Shown in pieces: positions 1 through 8,272 of a stretch of 64,000 bases of DNA. The notes beneath the pieces are model-generated. The model ran no database searches and was not told the origin of the DNA. It worked only from the letters and a program-made list of their open reading frames with translations. Every line of letters begins with the position of its first letter. Position 1 is the first letter of the stretch. This stretch comes from Acidobacteriaceae bacterium (lineage in GTDB: Bacteria; Acidobacteriota; Terriglobia; Bryobacterales; Bryobacteraceae): contig JAFAMD010000001.1 of NCBI GenBank assembly GCA_019233755.1, positions 33,471-97,470 on the forward strand. Direction: 5' to 3'. A program made the translations under genes and the position numbers.

Positions 1-2
1 CA

Positions 3-398
3 ACGATCCTGGTGCGGCATCGCGAGGGTCTGCCGGATATCGAAAAACAGTTGCTCTCCGGAGAGTTCAAGCCGGTTTCGCGCGAGGATGCCGGCGGCAT
101 AACCAGTGCCGAACCTGGCGATATGGAGGCTGTGAGATCGTTTGTCCTGCAGCAGGGCCTGTCTGTGATCGATGAGAATCTGGCGACGCGCTGCATACGC
201 GTGCGAGGGACCGTGCAGCAGATGGATGCCGCGTTCGGAATCCATCTGCAATACTTCACCAGCAGTGACGGCAAGAAATACCTGAGTTATGAAGGGCCAA
301 TCTCTATTCCGGCTTCTCTTGACGGAGTGGTGATAGCCGTAACCGGCCTGGATCAGCGTCCCATCGCACGGCCGCACTCGGGGGGCGAATCGTTCTAA
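3..398 (+). CDS. Pro-kumamolisin activation domain protein, 5' partial
   Basis: The reading frame is open to the left edge, so the start lies outside the window (a GTG at 12 is only an internal candidate). What remains resembles the C-terminal half of the S53 (sedolisin/kumamolisin) propeptide: an alternating pattern ending in a VxGTxxQMDxAFG-like core, then a Y-x-S-x-x-G stretch, and finally the GLDQRP segment that normally precedes the mature peptidase. The frame stops (TAA 396-398) immediately after that, so no catalytic E-D-S domain follows. Either this is a stand-alone propeptide/inhibitor-like protein or the peptidase has been lost. It overlaps the convergent acyltransferase gene by 4 bp. 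The fold assignment is fairly firm; the function of a propeptide without its enzyme is unknown. Confidence 0.7.
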   Translation, partial: TILVRHREGLPDIEKQLLSGEFKPVSREDAGGITSAEPGDMEAVRSFVLQQGLSVIDENLATRCIRVRGTVQQMDAAFGIHLQYFTSSDGKKYLSYEGPISIPASLDGVVIAVTGLDQRPIARPHSGGESF

Positions 399-1297
399 TA
401 CAGCGGCGGTTGGCCGGGTGGCCGCGTCTTCCAGCGGCGATGAATCCACATCCACTGGTCTGGATATTGCCGGATGATCTCTTCAAATTGAGTGTGAATG
501 CGCTGCGTGTCGGCCAGTTCATCGCCGGTCATGGGCACCTCAGGATAAAAACGCAAAATGTAGCGCTGCGATGGTTCGTCCCATAGCGCAAAACCGGGTA
601 CCACCGGCGTCTGAGAGTGATGGGCCAGCTTGACAAAGGCCGATGCGGCCGATGCGTACTTGCCAAAGAACCGGATGAAAACGCCTTCCGCGAGTGCCGC
701 GTTCTGGTCGATCAGGATGCCAACCGCTTCCTCATTCTTCAACGCGCGTAGAACGGTACGCGCGGCGTCCTTTTTGAAGATCAGATGATTACCGGAGAGC
801 GTGCGCCGCGTCTCCACCAGCTCATCAATCAACGGATTATCAAGCGGACGCACCATGACATTCATCGCTTCCGTCATGAGGGCATGCGCAAACGCGCTTA
901 GCTCCCAGTTGCCCAGGTGGGCTGTTGCGATCAGGACGCCGCGGCCCTTCTGTTTCGCGCACAGATAATGCTCGAGGCCTTCATAGCCGATCCACTGAGA
1001 GATGTTGCTGTGGTTGAGATCGGGAAAGCGCGCCATCGCAACCAGAAGCCGGGCGATGCTTCGAAAAACACCATCGACGATCCGGTTCCGTGCAGCGTTG
1101 TCCAGGGCAGGGAATGCGAACGACAGATTGATCAGAGCGACGCGGCGGAGCTTCGGCAACGCAATGTCAAGCAGGCGAGCCGCCGCCATAGCCGCCCGCC
1201 GCGCTGCCGGGAGGGGAAGATGCCGAAGACACCCCAAAAGCGCGGCAGCCACCGAGTACTCCGCACGGATTTGTAGCCAATTCTTGCGTTGAGCCAA
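395..1297 (-). CDS. LpxL/HtrB-family lysophospholipid acyltransferase
   Basis: A 300-aa membrane-associated acyltransferase of the lipid A biosynthesis (LpxL/HtrB/MsbB) family, which transfers an acyl chain to a lipid A-type or glycolipid acceptor at the inner membrane. The family catalytic H-x4-D/E motif is present as HLGNWE (residues 127-132), followed by the usual MVRPLDNP and DQN-type segments and a C-terminal WMWIHRRWK signature. Length is typical. It is the last gene of a minus-strand cluster, 9 bp after mnmA. The precise acceptor cannot be read from sequence; in Acidobacteriota it could act on lipid A or on another lipid. Confidence 0.85.
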   Translation of the reverse strand: MAQRKNWLQIRAEYSVAAALLGCLRHLPLPAARRAAMAAARLLDIALPKLRRVALINLSFAFPALDNAARNRIVDGVFRSIARLLVAMARFPDLNHSNISQWIGYEGLEHYLCAKQKGRGVLIATAHLGNWELSAFAHALMTEAMNVMVRPLDNPLIDELVETRRTLSGNHLIFKKDAARTVLRALKNEEAVGILIDQNAALAEGVFIRFFGKYASAASAFVKLAHHSQTPVVPGFALWDEPSQRYILRFYPEVPMTGDELADTQRIHTQFEEIIRQYPDQWMWIHRRWKTRPPGQPPLY

Positions 1298-1306
1298 ATC
1301 AGGAGT

Positions 1307-2419
1307 TTATTCGATCCACCCACCGCCGAGCACCAGATCACCGTCGTAGAAGACAGCCGCCTGGCCTGGTGTCACTGCGCGCTGTGGTTGGTCGAAGCGG
1401 ACTTCGACGCGGATGGGATTGGAAGTAGGCTGCAGCGTCGCCTCCGCCGCGACGTGCTTGTTTCGGATTTTCACCCGGGCGCGGCGCGGCTCCGCCGGCG
1501 GCGCGATAGACAGCCAGTTCACCTCACGGGCAAAAAGAGAGCTGCGCATTAACTGCTCGTTGCGGCCCACGATCACTCGTTGAGAAGACGGCTCAGTCGC
1601 AATTACGTAAAGCGGCTCGCCTGCGGCAATGCGCAATCCTCGCCGCTGCCCGACGGTGAAGTGGTGAGCTCCGGAATGCCGGCCGAGGTGCTTCCCTTCG
1701 GAGTCGACGATCTCGCCTTGCGTGGCTGCCGGATCAAGGCCCTGCTCCTTGAAATATGCGTCGATGAATGCTGCGTAATCGCCGTTCGGTACAAAACAGA
1801 TTTCCTGGCTATCGTGCTTCTCCGCCACCGGAAGCCGCAGTTCTTTCGCCAGGTCGCGAACCTGTGTCTTCACCATTCCGCCAAGGGGGAACAGCGTTCG
1901 CGCGAGTTGCTCTTGCGTAAGGCCAAAGAGAAAATATGTCTGATCCTTACCTGCGTCCACGCTTGTGCGCATCTGGTAGCGGCCTGTCTTGTCATCGAAG
2001 CCCAGGCGAGCATAATGGCCGGTCGCGATTTTATCGGCTCCGACACCATCCGCCATCTCGAGAAACTGGTCGAATTTGATGAAGTTGTTGCACAACGTGC
2101 ATGGAATCGGCGTGCGCCCGGCGAGATAGTCCTCTACAAACGGCTTAACCACCTGCTGCTCGAACCGTTCTTCAAAGTTCACGACGTAGTACGGAATACC
2201 GATTACTGATGCGACAAACCGCGCATCATAGACATCGTCCAGCGAGCAGCAGCGCCCGGTCACGCCTTCCTCCGGGGCTAGTTCCGGCAGCCTTCGCTGA
2301 TTCCAAAGCTGCATGGTGAGGCCGACAACGCGATTTCCCTGACGATGCAGAAGACCGGCGACCACCGAACTGTCGACGCCGCCCGACATGGCAACCGCAA
2401 TGGGAGCTGCCTCAGACAA
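1307..2419 (-). CDS. mnmA: tRNA-specific 2-thiouridylase MnmA
   Basis: A 370-aa enzyme that thiolates U34 of tRNA Lys, Glu and Gln using sulfur relayed from a cysteine desulfurase. The N-terminal PP-loop SGGVDSS (residues 12-18) binds ATP. The two catalytic cysteines are visible: Cys110 in PCTLCNNFIKF and Cys208 in QEICFVP, and the GHYAR segment lies between them. The C-terminal beta-barrel substrate-binding part is intact (HHFTVGQRRGL, then AVFYDGDLVLGGG). It overlaps the upstream cysteine desulfurase by 8 bp, which gives a direct functional pairing: the desulfurase supplies the persulfide sulfur. Identification is secure. Confidence 0.96.
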   Translation of the reverse strand: MSEAAPIAVAMSGGVDSSVVAGLLHRQGNRVVGLTMQLWNQRRLPELAPEEGVTGRCCSLDDVYDARFVASVIGIPYYVVNFEERFEQQVVKPFVEDYLAGRTPIPCTLCNNFIKFDQFLEMADGVGADKIATGHYARLGFDDKTGRYQMRTSVDAGKDQTYFLFGLTQEQLARTLFPLGGMVKTQVRDLAKELRLPVAEKHDSQEICFVPNGDYAAFIDAYFKEQGLDPAATQGEIVDSEGKHLGRHSGAHHFTVGQRRGLRIAAGEPLYVIATEPSSQRVIVGRNEQLMRSSLFAREVNWLSIAPPAEPRRARVKIRNKHVAAEATLQPTSNPIRVEVRFDQPQRAVTPGQAAVFYDGDLVLGGGWIE

Positions 2420-3575
2420 GCTGCACCTCGCGCGCTTTCGCTTTGCGGAGACGGCCGGCGCAGGCGATTACAACCTCTGCGAGCCGATCGATTTCTTCCG
2501 CACTGTTGTACCGGCCAAAGGAGAAGCGGATGCTCGAACGTGCCTCGTCCACGGTTCGGCCCATGGCAAGCAGCACATGCGATGGTTCAATTGAGCCGCT
2601 GCTGCACGCCGAGCCGGTCGAGACTGCCATGCCCTGCATATCCAGCGCGATCAGCAAGGCCTCTCCCGAGATGCCGTGGAACAACAGATTGCTGGTATTG
2701 GGTAACCTGCCGGCCAATGGCCCGTTCCTCTCTACGCCTTCTATTGCAAGAATCCTCTCTTCAAAACGGTCGCGAAGTGTACTACAGCGAATCGGCTCAT
2801 CCGCTGAGCACAGCTCCACTGCGCGAGCGAATGCAATCGCGCCGGGTACGTTTTCCGTTCCTGCACGCCGTTCCCGTTCGTGCCTGCCGCCCAACTGGAT
2901 ACCGTGCAGCGGCGTTCCTTTGCGTACATACAGACCGCCTACGCCCTTCGGCGCATAGATTTTGTGTGCGCTAACGGAATACAGATCGACACCGAGGACG
3001 TCCAGGTCGAGGCCGACCTTGCCAAGCGCCTGCACGCCGTCCGAGTGCAGATAGATCTCCTGTCCGGCTGCGCGGCATTCGCGAACCAGGGCCGCGATTG
3101 CGGCAACGCGCTGCACAGTTCCCACTTCGTTGTTCGCATGCATGACCGAGACAAGGGCCGTCTGCGGTTGCAGGGCGTTTGCGACAGCACCAGGATCGAT
3201 CATCCCGTGCCTGTCAGGCGGGAGATACGAGACTTCAAAAGCCTCGCGCTCCAACTGGCGGAAACACTCGAGCACGGAAGGATGCTCAATGGCGGTTGTT
3301 ATCGCATGCCTGGGCTTGCCCGCCAGGGCTCTCAGGATTCCCAGGATCGCGAGATTATTCGACTCCGTACCACCGCTGGTGAAAACAAATTCGGCTGATG
3401 AGGCTCCTAATGCCTCGGCGATCGTTCTTCGTGCCGCTTCCAGCCGCTGGCGCGCGGCCTGTCCTTGACTGTGCGTACTGGAGGGGTTGCCGTACACTTC
3501 GCGCAGCGCGGCTATCATTGCGTCCGCAACTTCCGGCGCAACAGGCGTGGTCGCATTGTGATCGAAGTACAGCAA
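2412..3575 (-). CDS. iscS: Cysteine desulfurase (IscS/NifS family)
   Basis: A 387-aa PLP-dependent desulfurase that converts L-cysteine to alanine and an enzyme-bound persulfide for tRNA thiolation and Fe-S assembly. The start MLYFDHNATTP is the canonical family N-terminus. The PLP lysine is K205 in SAHKIYAPKGVGG, the conserved HANNEVGT (residues 146-153) lies ahead of it, and the mobile persulfide cysteine is C324 in STGSACSSGS. It is the first gene of the iscS-mnmA-acyltransferase cluster. No IscU or IscR lies beside it, so tRNA thiolation with MnmA is the most obvious local role; the symbol reflects the family rather than a proven Isc function. Confidence 0.93.
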   Translation of the reverse strand: MLYFDHNATTPVAPEVADAMIAALREVYGNPSSTHSQGQAARQRLEAARRTIAEALGASSAEFVFTSGGTESNNLAILGILRALAGKPRHAITTAIEHPSVLECFRQLEREAFEVSYLPPDRHGMIDPGAVANALQPQTALVSVMHANNEVGTVQRVAAIAALVRECRAAGQEIYLHSDGVQALGKVGLDLDVLGVDLYSVSAHKIYAPKGVGGLYVRKGTPLHGIQLGGRHERERRAGTENVPGAIAFARAVELCSADEPIRCSTLRDRFEERILAIEGVERNGPLAGRLPNTSNLLFHGISGEALLIALDMQGMAVSTGSACSSGSIEPSHVLLAMGRTVDEARSSIRFSFGRYNSAEEIDRLAEVVIACAGRLRKAKAREVQLV

Positions 3576-3652
3576 GATTCAACTTAAACCGAGCTTGCGT
3601 GTGAGGCTGAGGCTGGCAGAAATACGCGGCTTCAATACAATTTTAGCAGCGT

Positions 3653-4456
3653 ATGTCGTCTTCTTTTTCCCGCCCCGTAATTACGCTGACTACCGACTTC
3701 GGAACCTCCGATCATTACGTGGGGACCATGAAGGGCGTTCTGCTCACACGCTGCCCTAACGCAACGCTCGTAGACATCTCACACGAGATCCCGCCTTTTT
3801 CAATTGAGGCGGGAGCCTATGCGATTGAGCAGGCGGCGTCCTATTTTCCGCCCGGCACCGTTCATGTGGTGGTCATCGATCCCGGGGTCGGCACTTCGCG
3901 CCGGGCCATCATCGCCCAGGTAAGCGGGCATACCTTCGTAGCCCCCGACAATGGCGTTTTGAGCCTGGTTCTGAGCCGCGAACCGAAGGCTGTCATCCGT
4001 GAGGTCGTCAATAAAAGCTTATGGCCTAATCAGCCCTCCAGCACATTCCACGGACGCGACATCTTTGCGCCGGTGGCAGGTGCGCTGGCCGCGGGTACCG
4101 CACGTCCGGAGGATGTGGGACCCGTCTGCGGCTGGGTGGAAATGCTGCCAAACCTGCTGCCGGCCGAACTCGCGCCCGGTGTCTGGTCCGGCAAAGTTCT
4201 CAGCGTAGATCGCTTCGGCAACGTAATCACGAATTTCGAATCGGGCCCCCTGGCCGCCGCCGGATTTCAGGTAGCTTCGGGACGCCACGTGGTCACTGAG
4301 TTTCATACAACGTTCGGCCAGGCCCCTCCCGGCGTCTGCTTCGCCTACTTTGGAAGCTCCGGATATGTCGAGCTCGGTATGAATCAGGGAAGCGCTGCTG
4401 AACACCTGCAACTGCGCGCCGGAAGGCCGCTTACGCTGCGGCGGGTGGTGGAATGA
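3653..4456 (+). CDS. SAM hydroxide adenosyltransferase (DUF62 family)
   Basis: A 267-aa protein of the S-adenosyl-L-methionine hydrolase (adenosine-forming) family, related to the fluorinase/chlorinase fold, converting SAM and water to adenosine and methionine. Visible family motifs are TTDFGTSDHYVG near residue 13, DISHEIPPF, VVVIDPGVGT and APDNGVLS in the N-terminal domain, and DRFGNVITNF in the C-terminal domain. No Shine-Dalgarno sequence precedes the ATG, but a TACAAT hexamer at 3636-3641 sits 11 nt upstream, suggesting a very short leader. The methionine-synthesis gene 51 bp downstream makes a shared role in SAM/methionine balance plausible. Confidence 0.9.
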   Translation: MSSSFSRPVITLTTDFGTSDHYVGTMKGVLLTRCPNATLVDISHEIPPFSIEAGAYAIEQAASYFPPGTVHVVVIDPGVGTSRRAIIAQVSGHTFVAPDNGVLSLVLSREPKAVIREVVNKSLWPNQPSSTFHGRDIFAPVAGALAAGTARPEDVGPVCGWVEMLPNLLPAELAPGVWSGKVLSVDRFGNVITNFESGPLAAAGFQVASGRHVVTEFHTTFGQAPPGVCFAYFGSSGYVELGMNQGSAAEHLQLRAGRPLTLRRVVE

Positions 4457-4476
4457 CAGGTTACAATCGGTAGATC

Positions 4477-4504
4477 TCGAAGAAAAGAGGCGTCGTATCT
4501 TCGA
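4477..4504 (+). promoter_or_regulatory. Inverted repeat directly before the methyltransferase start
   Basis: Perfect 7-bp arms TCGAAGA (4477-4483) and TCTTCGA (4498-4504) enclose a 14-nt loop containing the only purine-rich Shine-Dalgarno-like stretch (AAAAGAGG). The 3' arm ends 3 nt before the GTG start at 4508. As RNA this would form a hairpin with the possible ribosome-binding site in its loop. The repeat is seen directly; a regulatory role is inference. Confidence 0.4.
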
Positions 4505-4507
4505 CTT

Positions 4508-6394
4508 GTGTCCATGACTGCCGTTGAACCAATCACTCAGACTCGGGCTGCCGAGTTCCGAAACAAACTGCAATCGAAAATCATCGTGGCGGACGGCGCA
4601 ATGGGTACGATGCTGTATGCCAAGGGCATCTTCATCAACCGCTGTTTCGATGAATTGAATCTCTCGTCGCCGCAACTGGTGAAGGAGATTCACCAGGAGT
4701 ATGTGCGCGCCGGGGCCGAGGTGCTGGAGACCAACACCTTCGGCGGGAATCGCGTGCGGCTGGCCGCCTACGGCTTTGCTGAGAAGCTGAAGGCAATCAA
4801 CGAAGCGGGAGTTCGTCTGGCGCGTGAAGCGGCGGGTGAGCGAGCGTTTGTGGCGGGTGCGATCGGTCCTCTAGGCACCCGAATCGAGCCTCTCGGACCG
4901 ATGTCCTTCGCCGAAGCGCGTGCAATCTTCCGCGAACAGGCAGAGGCTTTGATCGGTGCTGGTGTTGACCTGATCGTTCTCGAAACTTTTTACGATATTA
5001 GCGAACTGCGGGAAGCCATTCTCGCCGCGAGGGAAACGGCTGGAGAGGAAATGGTAATCGTGGCGCAGGTAACCGTCAATGACGACGGCAGCCTGCGCGA
5101 CGGAACCAGCACCGACAGCTTCACCAGGATTCTGAATGAGCTGCCGGTTGACGTCATCGGCGTCAACTGCTCCGCCGGTCCGAAAGTGGCGCTCGAAACG
5201 TTTGAGAGGATGGCGCCGCTGACCGGCAAGCCCCTCAGTGCAATGCCGAATGCAGGATTGCCGGCAACAGTGGAGGGCCGCAACATTTACTTGTGTTCGC
5301 CGGAGTACATGGCCCAGTATGCGCGCCGCTTCCTCCAAGCCGGCGTACGCATCATCGGCGGCTGCTGCGGCACTACACCGGAGCACATTAAGCACATCCA
5401 TAGTGAGGTCCGGTCGCTGCAGCCCGTGCAGCATCGGATAACCGTTACTGTCGTCGAGGACGGGAAGCCGGAGGTAAAGCGGCTGCCCAAAATCTCAGTC
5501 GCGGAAAAATCACAACTCGGCGCCAAACTCGCGCAAGGCAGGTTTGTCGCTTTCGTCGAGATTCTGCCGCCGCGCGGGGTAGACGCTTCCCGGGAAATCG
5601 CGGGCGCGCGACTCTGCAAGGAAAACGGCATTGATTGCATCAATGTTCCCGACGGCCCGCGGGCGAGCGCCCGTCTCAGCGCCGAGGTCACGTGCCACCT
5701 GATTCAGCAGCAGGCAGGCATCGAAGCGGTTTTGCACTTCTGTTGCCGCGACCGAAACATCCTCAGCATGCAGTCTTCGCTGCTCGGCGCTCATACCATC
5801 GGGGTGCGCAATCTCATCTGCATCACAGGCGACCCCCCGCGCATGGGGACCTATCCCGATGCCACTGCAGTGTTTGACGTCGATTCCATCGGGTTGACCA
5901 ACATCGTGAACAATCTGAATCACGGTTTGGACATCGGGGGGAATCCTATAGGTTCGCAAACTGCGCTGCTGCTCGGCGTGGGTGCAAATCCAGGTGCGTT
6001 GAACATGGACGAGGAACTGCGGCGCTTTGCCTGGAAGATGGAAGCGGGCGCGGAATACGTGGTGACGCAACCCGTTTTCGATCTGGACATGCTCGAGTCA
6101 TTTCTCAAGAGAGTCGAGCACTACCGGATTCCGGTAATCGCCGGCATATGGCCGCTCACCAGCTACCGGAACGCCGAGTTCATGGTGAACGAACTGCGCG
6201 TTCCTGTGCCGCAGGCTTACATGGACCGCATGCGCCGCGCCGACAGCGCGGAGAAGGCGCGCGCGGAAGGCATCGCTATTGCTCAGGAGATGGCGGCTCG
6301 CATCCGGCACGTTGTGCAGGGTGCGCAGCTAAGTGCTCCCTTCGGACGATATGAGATGGCCGTGCAGGTTGCCGAAGCACTCGGCGAACGGTAA
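4508..6394 (+). CDS. Homocysteine S-methyltransferase / methylenetetrahydrofolate reductase fusion
   Basis: A 628-aa bifunctional protein of the YitJ type. Residues about 20-300 form the Pfam S-methyltransferase barrel with the zinc ligands Cys221 (GVNCSAGP) and Cys286-Cys287 (GGCCGTTP); it starts with VADGAMGTMLY as in MetH N-terminal modules. Residues about 335-625 form a MetF-like flavin barrel, with FVEILPPRG, NVPDGPRA, CITGDPPRMG and VVTQPVFD visible. The pair makes 5-methyl-THF and homocysteine methylation chemistry available in one polypeptide. I chose the GTG at 4508; an ATG two codons later (4514) is equally possible. The cobalamin-binding and reactivation domains of MetH are absent. 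Confidence 0.92.
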   Translation: MSMTAVEPITQTRAAEFRNKLQSKIIVADGAMGTMLYAKGIFINRCFDELNLSSPQLVKEIHQEYVRAGAEVLETNTFGGNRVRLAAYGFAEKLKAINEAGVRLAREAAGERAFVAGAIGPLGTRIEPLGPMSFAEARAIFREQAEALIGAGVDLIVLETFYDISELREAILAARETAGEEMVIVAQVTVNDDGSLRDGTSTDSFTRILNELPVDVIGVNCSAGPKVALETFERMAPLTGKPLSAMPNAGLPATVEGRNIYLCSPEYMAQYARRFLQAGVRIIGGCCGTTPEHIKHIHSEVRSLQPVQHRITVTVVEDGKPEVKRLPKISVAEKSQLGAKLAQGRFVAFVEILPPRGVDASREIAGARLCKENGIDCINVPDGPRASARLSAEVTCHLIQQQAGIEAVLHFCCRDRNILSMQSSLLGAHTIGVRNLICITGDPPRMGTYPDATAVFDVDSIGLTNIVNNLNHGLDIGGNPIGSQTALLLGVGANPGALNMDEELRRFAWKMEAGAEYVVTQPVFDLDMLESFLKRVEHYRIPVIAGIWPLTSYRNAEFMVNELRVPVPQAYMDRMRRADSAEKARAEGIAIAQEMAARIRHVVQGAQLSAPFGRYEMAVQVAEALGER

Positions 6395-6397
6395 ACT

Positions 6398-6428
6398 TAC
6401 GTAGTATTCAGAAGTCCTGAATACCGTA
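6398..6428 (+). terminator. Strong hairpin after the methyltransferase gene
   Basis: Perfect 8-bp arms GTATTCAG (6404-6411) and CTGAATAC (6417-6424) with a 5-nt loop, extended by TACG/CGTA pairing across a 2-nt bulge. It begins 3 nt after the stop codon and precedes the next gene by 23 nt. There is no U-tract, so it may be a processing or attenuation hairpin or an operator rather than an intrinsic terminator. Confidence 0.45.
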
Positions 6429-6451
6429 ATCTCACCCTCGCTTGTCCAGAC

Positions 6452-7090
6452 GTGGCCACAGACCTTATACCTATTGACACAGAAAATCCCCTACCGGAAG
6501 CGATAGCGCGGGCGGCGGAAGGGATCTCCCGCGGGCACGTTATCGGCGTTCCGACGGACGCGCTTTACGTGCTTGTCGCCGATCCTCTCAACCTGCAGGC
6601 GGTCGGCCGCGTCTTTGCCTCCAAGGGCCGCGACCCTGTGCGCTCGCTTCCCCTCGCCGTCTCTGACGTGCTCATGGCGGAAGATATCGCCACGGAACTG
6701 AATAGCCGTTTTTATATTCTTGCGCGCCACTTTTGGCCGGGCCCCTTGACGATGATCGTTCCCGCTTCCGCCAAGGTGCCGCTCAAGGTAACAGGCAACA
6801 CGGGACGGTTGGCCATGCGGCAAACCAAGTCGGCCGTGCTCAACGCGATTATCGAAAAGATAGGTCATGCCCTGATTGCGACGAGCGCGAATATCTCCGG
6901 CGAACCGACTATCTGTAGCGGTATCGAGCTCTTTGCGGCAATGGACGGGCGGCTGGACCTGGTGCTCGACGGCGGGCTTTGCGCCGGCCCCGGTTCGACT
7001 ACGGTGGACATCACGGAACCGTACTGGCGAGTCATCAAGGAAGGCGCGATATCAGAAAAAGAGATCGCAGAACGGCTGAAGGCTATCTAG
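6452..7090 (+). CDS. YrdC/Sua5-type threonylcarbamoyl-AMP synthase
   Basis: A 212-aa protein of the Sua5/YciO/YrdC family, which makes threonylcarbamoyl-AMP from threonine, bicarbonate and ATP for t6A37 of ANN-decoding tRNAs. Family features: GVPTDALYVLVADP near the N-terminus, KGRDPVRSLPLAV (KxR...P nucleotide/threonine site), the hydrophobic FWPGPLTMI, LAMRQ, and ATSANISGE. The length fits the short YrdC form without the C-terminal Sua5 domain. Note that the usual PTET/PTDTVYGL is PTDALYVL here, which could point to a YciO-like paralog. The start is GTG at 6452; no convincing Shine-Dalgarno sequence precedes it. Confidence 0.85.
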   Translation: MATDLIPIDTENPLPEAIARAAEGISRGHVIGVPTDALYVLVADPLNLQAVGRVFASKGRDPVRSLPLAVSDVLMAEDIATELNSRFYILARHFWPGPLTMIVPASAKVPLKVTGNTGRLAMRQTKSAVLNAIIEKIGHALIATSANISGEPTICSGIELFAAMDGRLDLVLDGGLCAGPGSTTVDITEPYWRVIKEGAISEKEIAERLKAI

Positions 7091-7121
7091 AAAATTCGGC
7101 AGTTCTGTTATTCTTACAAGT

Positions 7122-7273
7122 AAGCGTTCTCCTGCGGGAGCGTCCCTCTGGTCTCCTAAAAATTGATCCGATAGTCAATGTCATGGAGTCCCGCTCGAAT
7201 TAAGTGCTGGTGTGCATGCTCCGGTGCAACAACACCATGGAGAAGCCTGAAGGCGCTCGGAGGATTCCCCCCT
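7122..7273 (+). ncRNA. ssrS: 6S RNA
   Basis: A non-coding stretch whose sequence carries the 6S RNA hallmarks: the GCATGCTCC...GGAGAAGCCT arm pair (about 7214-7248) and the terminal GCTCGGAGGATTCC (7255-7268), close to the E. coli 3' end. The closing stem can be built: TTCTCC 7127-7132 with GGAGGA 7259-7264, and GAGCGTC 7138-7144 with GGCGCTC 7252-7258. An internal bubble contains a small ATTGA/TCAAT hairpin. 6S RNA binds sigma70 RNA polymerase by mimicking an open promoter and is released by product-RNA synthesis. The exact ends are estimates. A CCCC/GGGG hairpin at 7268-7287 may help form the 3' end. Confidence 0.85.
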
Positions 7274-7352
7274 TGCCATTTTAGGGGTCAATGACGGATT
7301 CCGGAGTCGACGCTCTCTCGGGAACGCTTTTTCTCTCATCCGTCCCGCATCA

Positions 7353-8132
7353 ATGAACATTCTTTTCATCGGTGATATTTTTGCCTCCGGTGGCCGCAGT
7401 ATCGTTGCGGATCATCTCAACCGCCTCATCACCGAATTCAAGATCGATCTGGCAATTGCGAATGCGGAGAACAGTGCGGGGGGCTTCGGCATTACACCCC
7501 TTATCGCGGAAGAACTGCTCGCCCTGGGTCTGGATGTCCTTACCGGCGGGAATCACAGCTTTGATAAGCGCGAGATCCACGATTACATGGAGCATCAGCC
7601 GCGGCTGTTGCGTCCAGCGAACTATCCCGCCGGCCTTCCCGGAACCGGTGTCTTCACTGCCAAAGCGCGCAACGGCGTGCCTTACGCCGTGCTGAACTTA
7701 CAGGGACGCGCTCACATGGCAAACATCGATTGCCCGTTTCGCAAGGCGGACGAACTGCTGGAATCGCTCGACCCGGCCATCAAAATCCGCTTTGTGGATT
7801 TTCACGCAGAGCTGACGAGTGAAAAAGTCGGAATGGGCTGGTACCTGGACGGGCGCGCCACAGCGATGATCGGCACGCACACGCACATCCCCACAGCGGA
7901 TGCGCGCATTCTGCCCGGCGGCATGGCGTATCAGACCGATGCCGGGATGACAGGGCCGTACGATTCAGTCATTGGCGTAGACAAGGATATAATTCTCCGC
8001 CGCTTCCTCACCGGCCTCGCCGGGCGTATGGAGGCCGCCAGGCATGGTGTCGAACTGCACGGCGTTGTCATCAATGCCGACGAAAACACGGGCAAGGCGA
8101 CCGGCATCCAGCGCATCTGGTGCCGCAAGTGA
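7353..8132 (+). CDS. YmdB-type metallophosphoesterase (TIGR00282 family)
   Basis: A 259-aa dinuclear metal phosphodiesterase of the YmdB family; characterised members hydrolyse 2',3'-cyclic nucleotides or cAMP. Metal-ligand motifs are in order: GDIF at residue 7, NAENS, GGNHSFD, FHAE and GTHTHIPTAD, ending with the family's GMTGPYDSVIG. Length is usual. In Firmicutes ymdB follows the ribonuclease Y gene; here the upstream neighbour is the 6S RNA instead, and rny is not in the window. No Shine-Dalgarno sequence is evident upstream of ATG 7353. Substrate in this organism is not known. Confidence 0.9.
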   Translation: MNILFIGDIFASGGRSIVADHLNRLITEFKIDLAIANAENSAGGFGITPLIAEELLALGLDVLTGGNHSFDKREIHDYMEHQPRLLRPANYPAGLPGTGVFTAKARNGVPYAVLNLQGRAHMANIDCPFRKADELLESLDPAIKIRFVDFHAELTSEKVGMGWYLDGRATAMIGTHTHIPTADARILPGGMAYQTDAGMTGPYDSVIGVDKDIILRRFLTGLAGRMEAARHGVELHGVVINADENTGKATGIQRIWCRK

Positions 8133-8272
8133 GTTGCGCTGCTGTTGGAACCGACTTAACTATTTCGACGCCAGCCACTTCCAGTCCCATTTCGGCGGTA
8201 TATCTGCCTGCCTGATAAACAAGATTCGCGACTTTCGCGCTCCAGATCTCGTTTTTGCTGGGGAGGCAATTG

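Noticed and set aside
1580..2209. 209-codon plus-strand frame opposite mnmA
   Set aside because: Completely inside mnmA, whose catalytic cysteines and PP-loop are in place on the minus strand.
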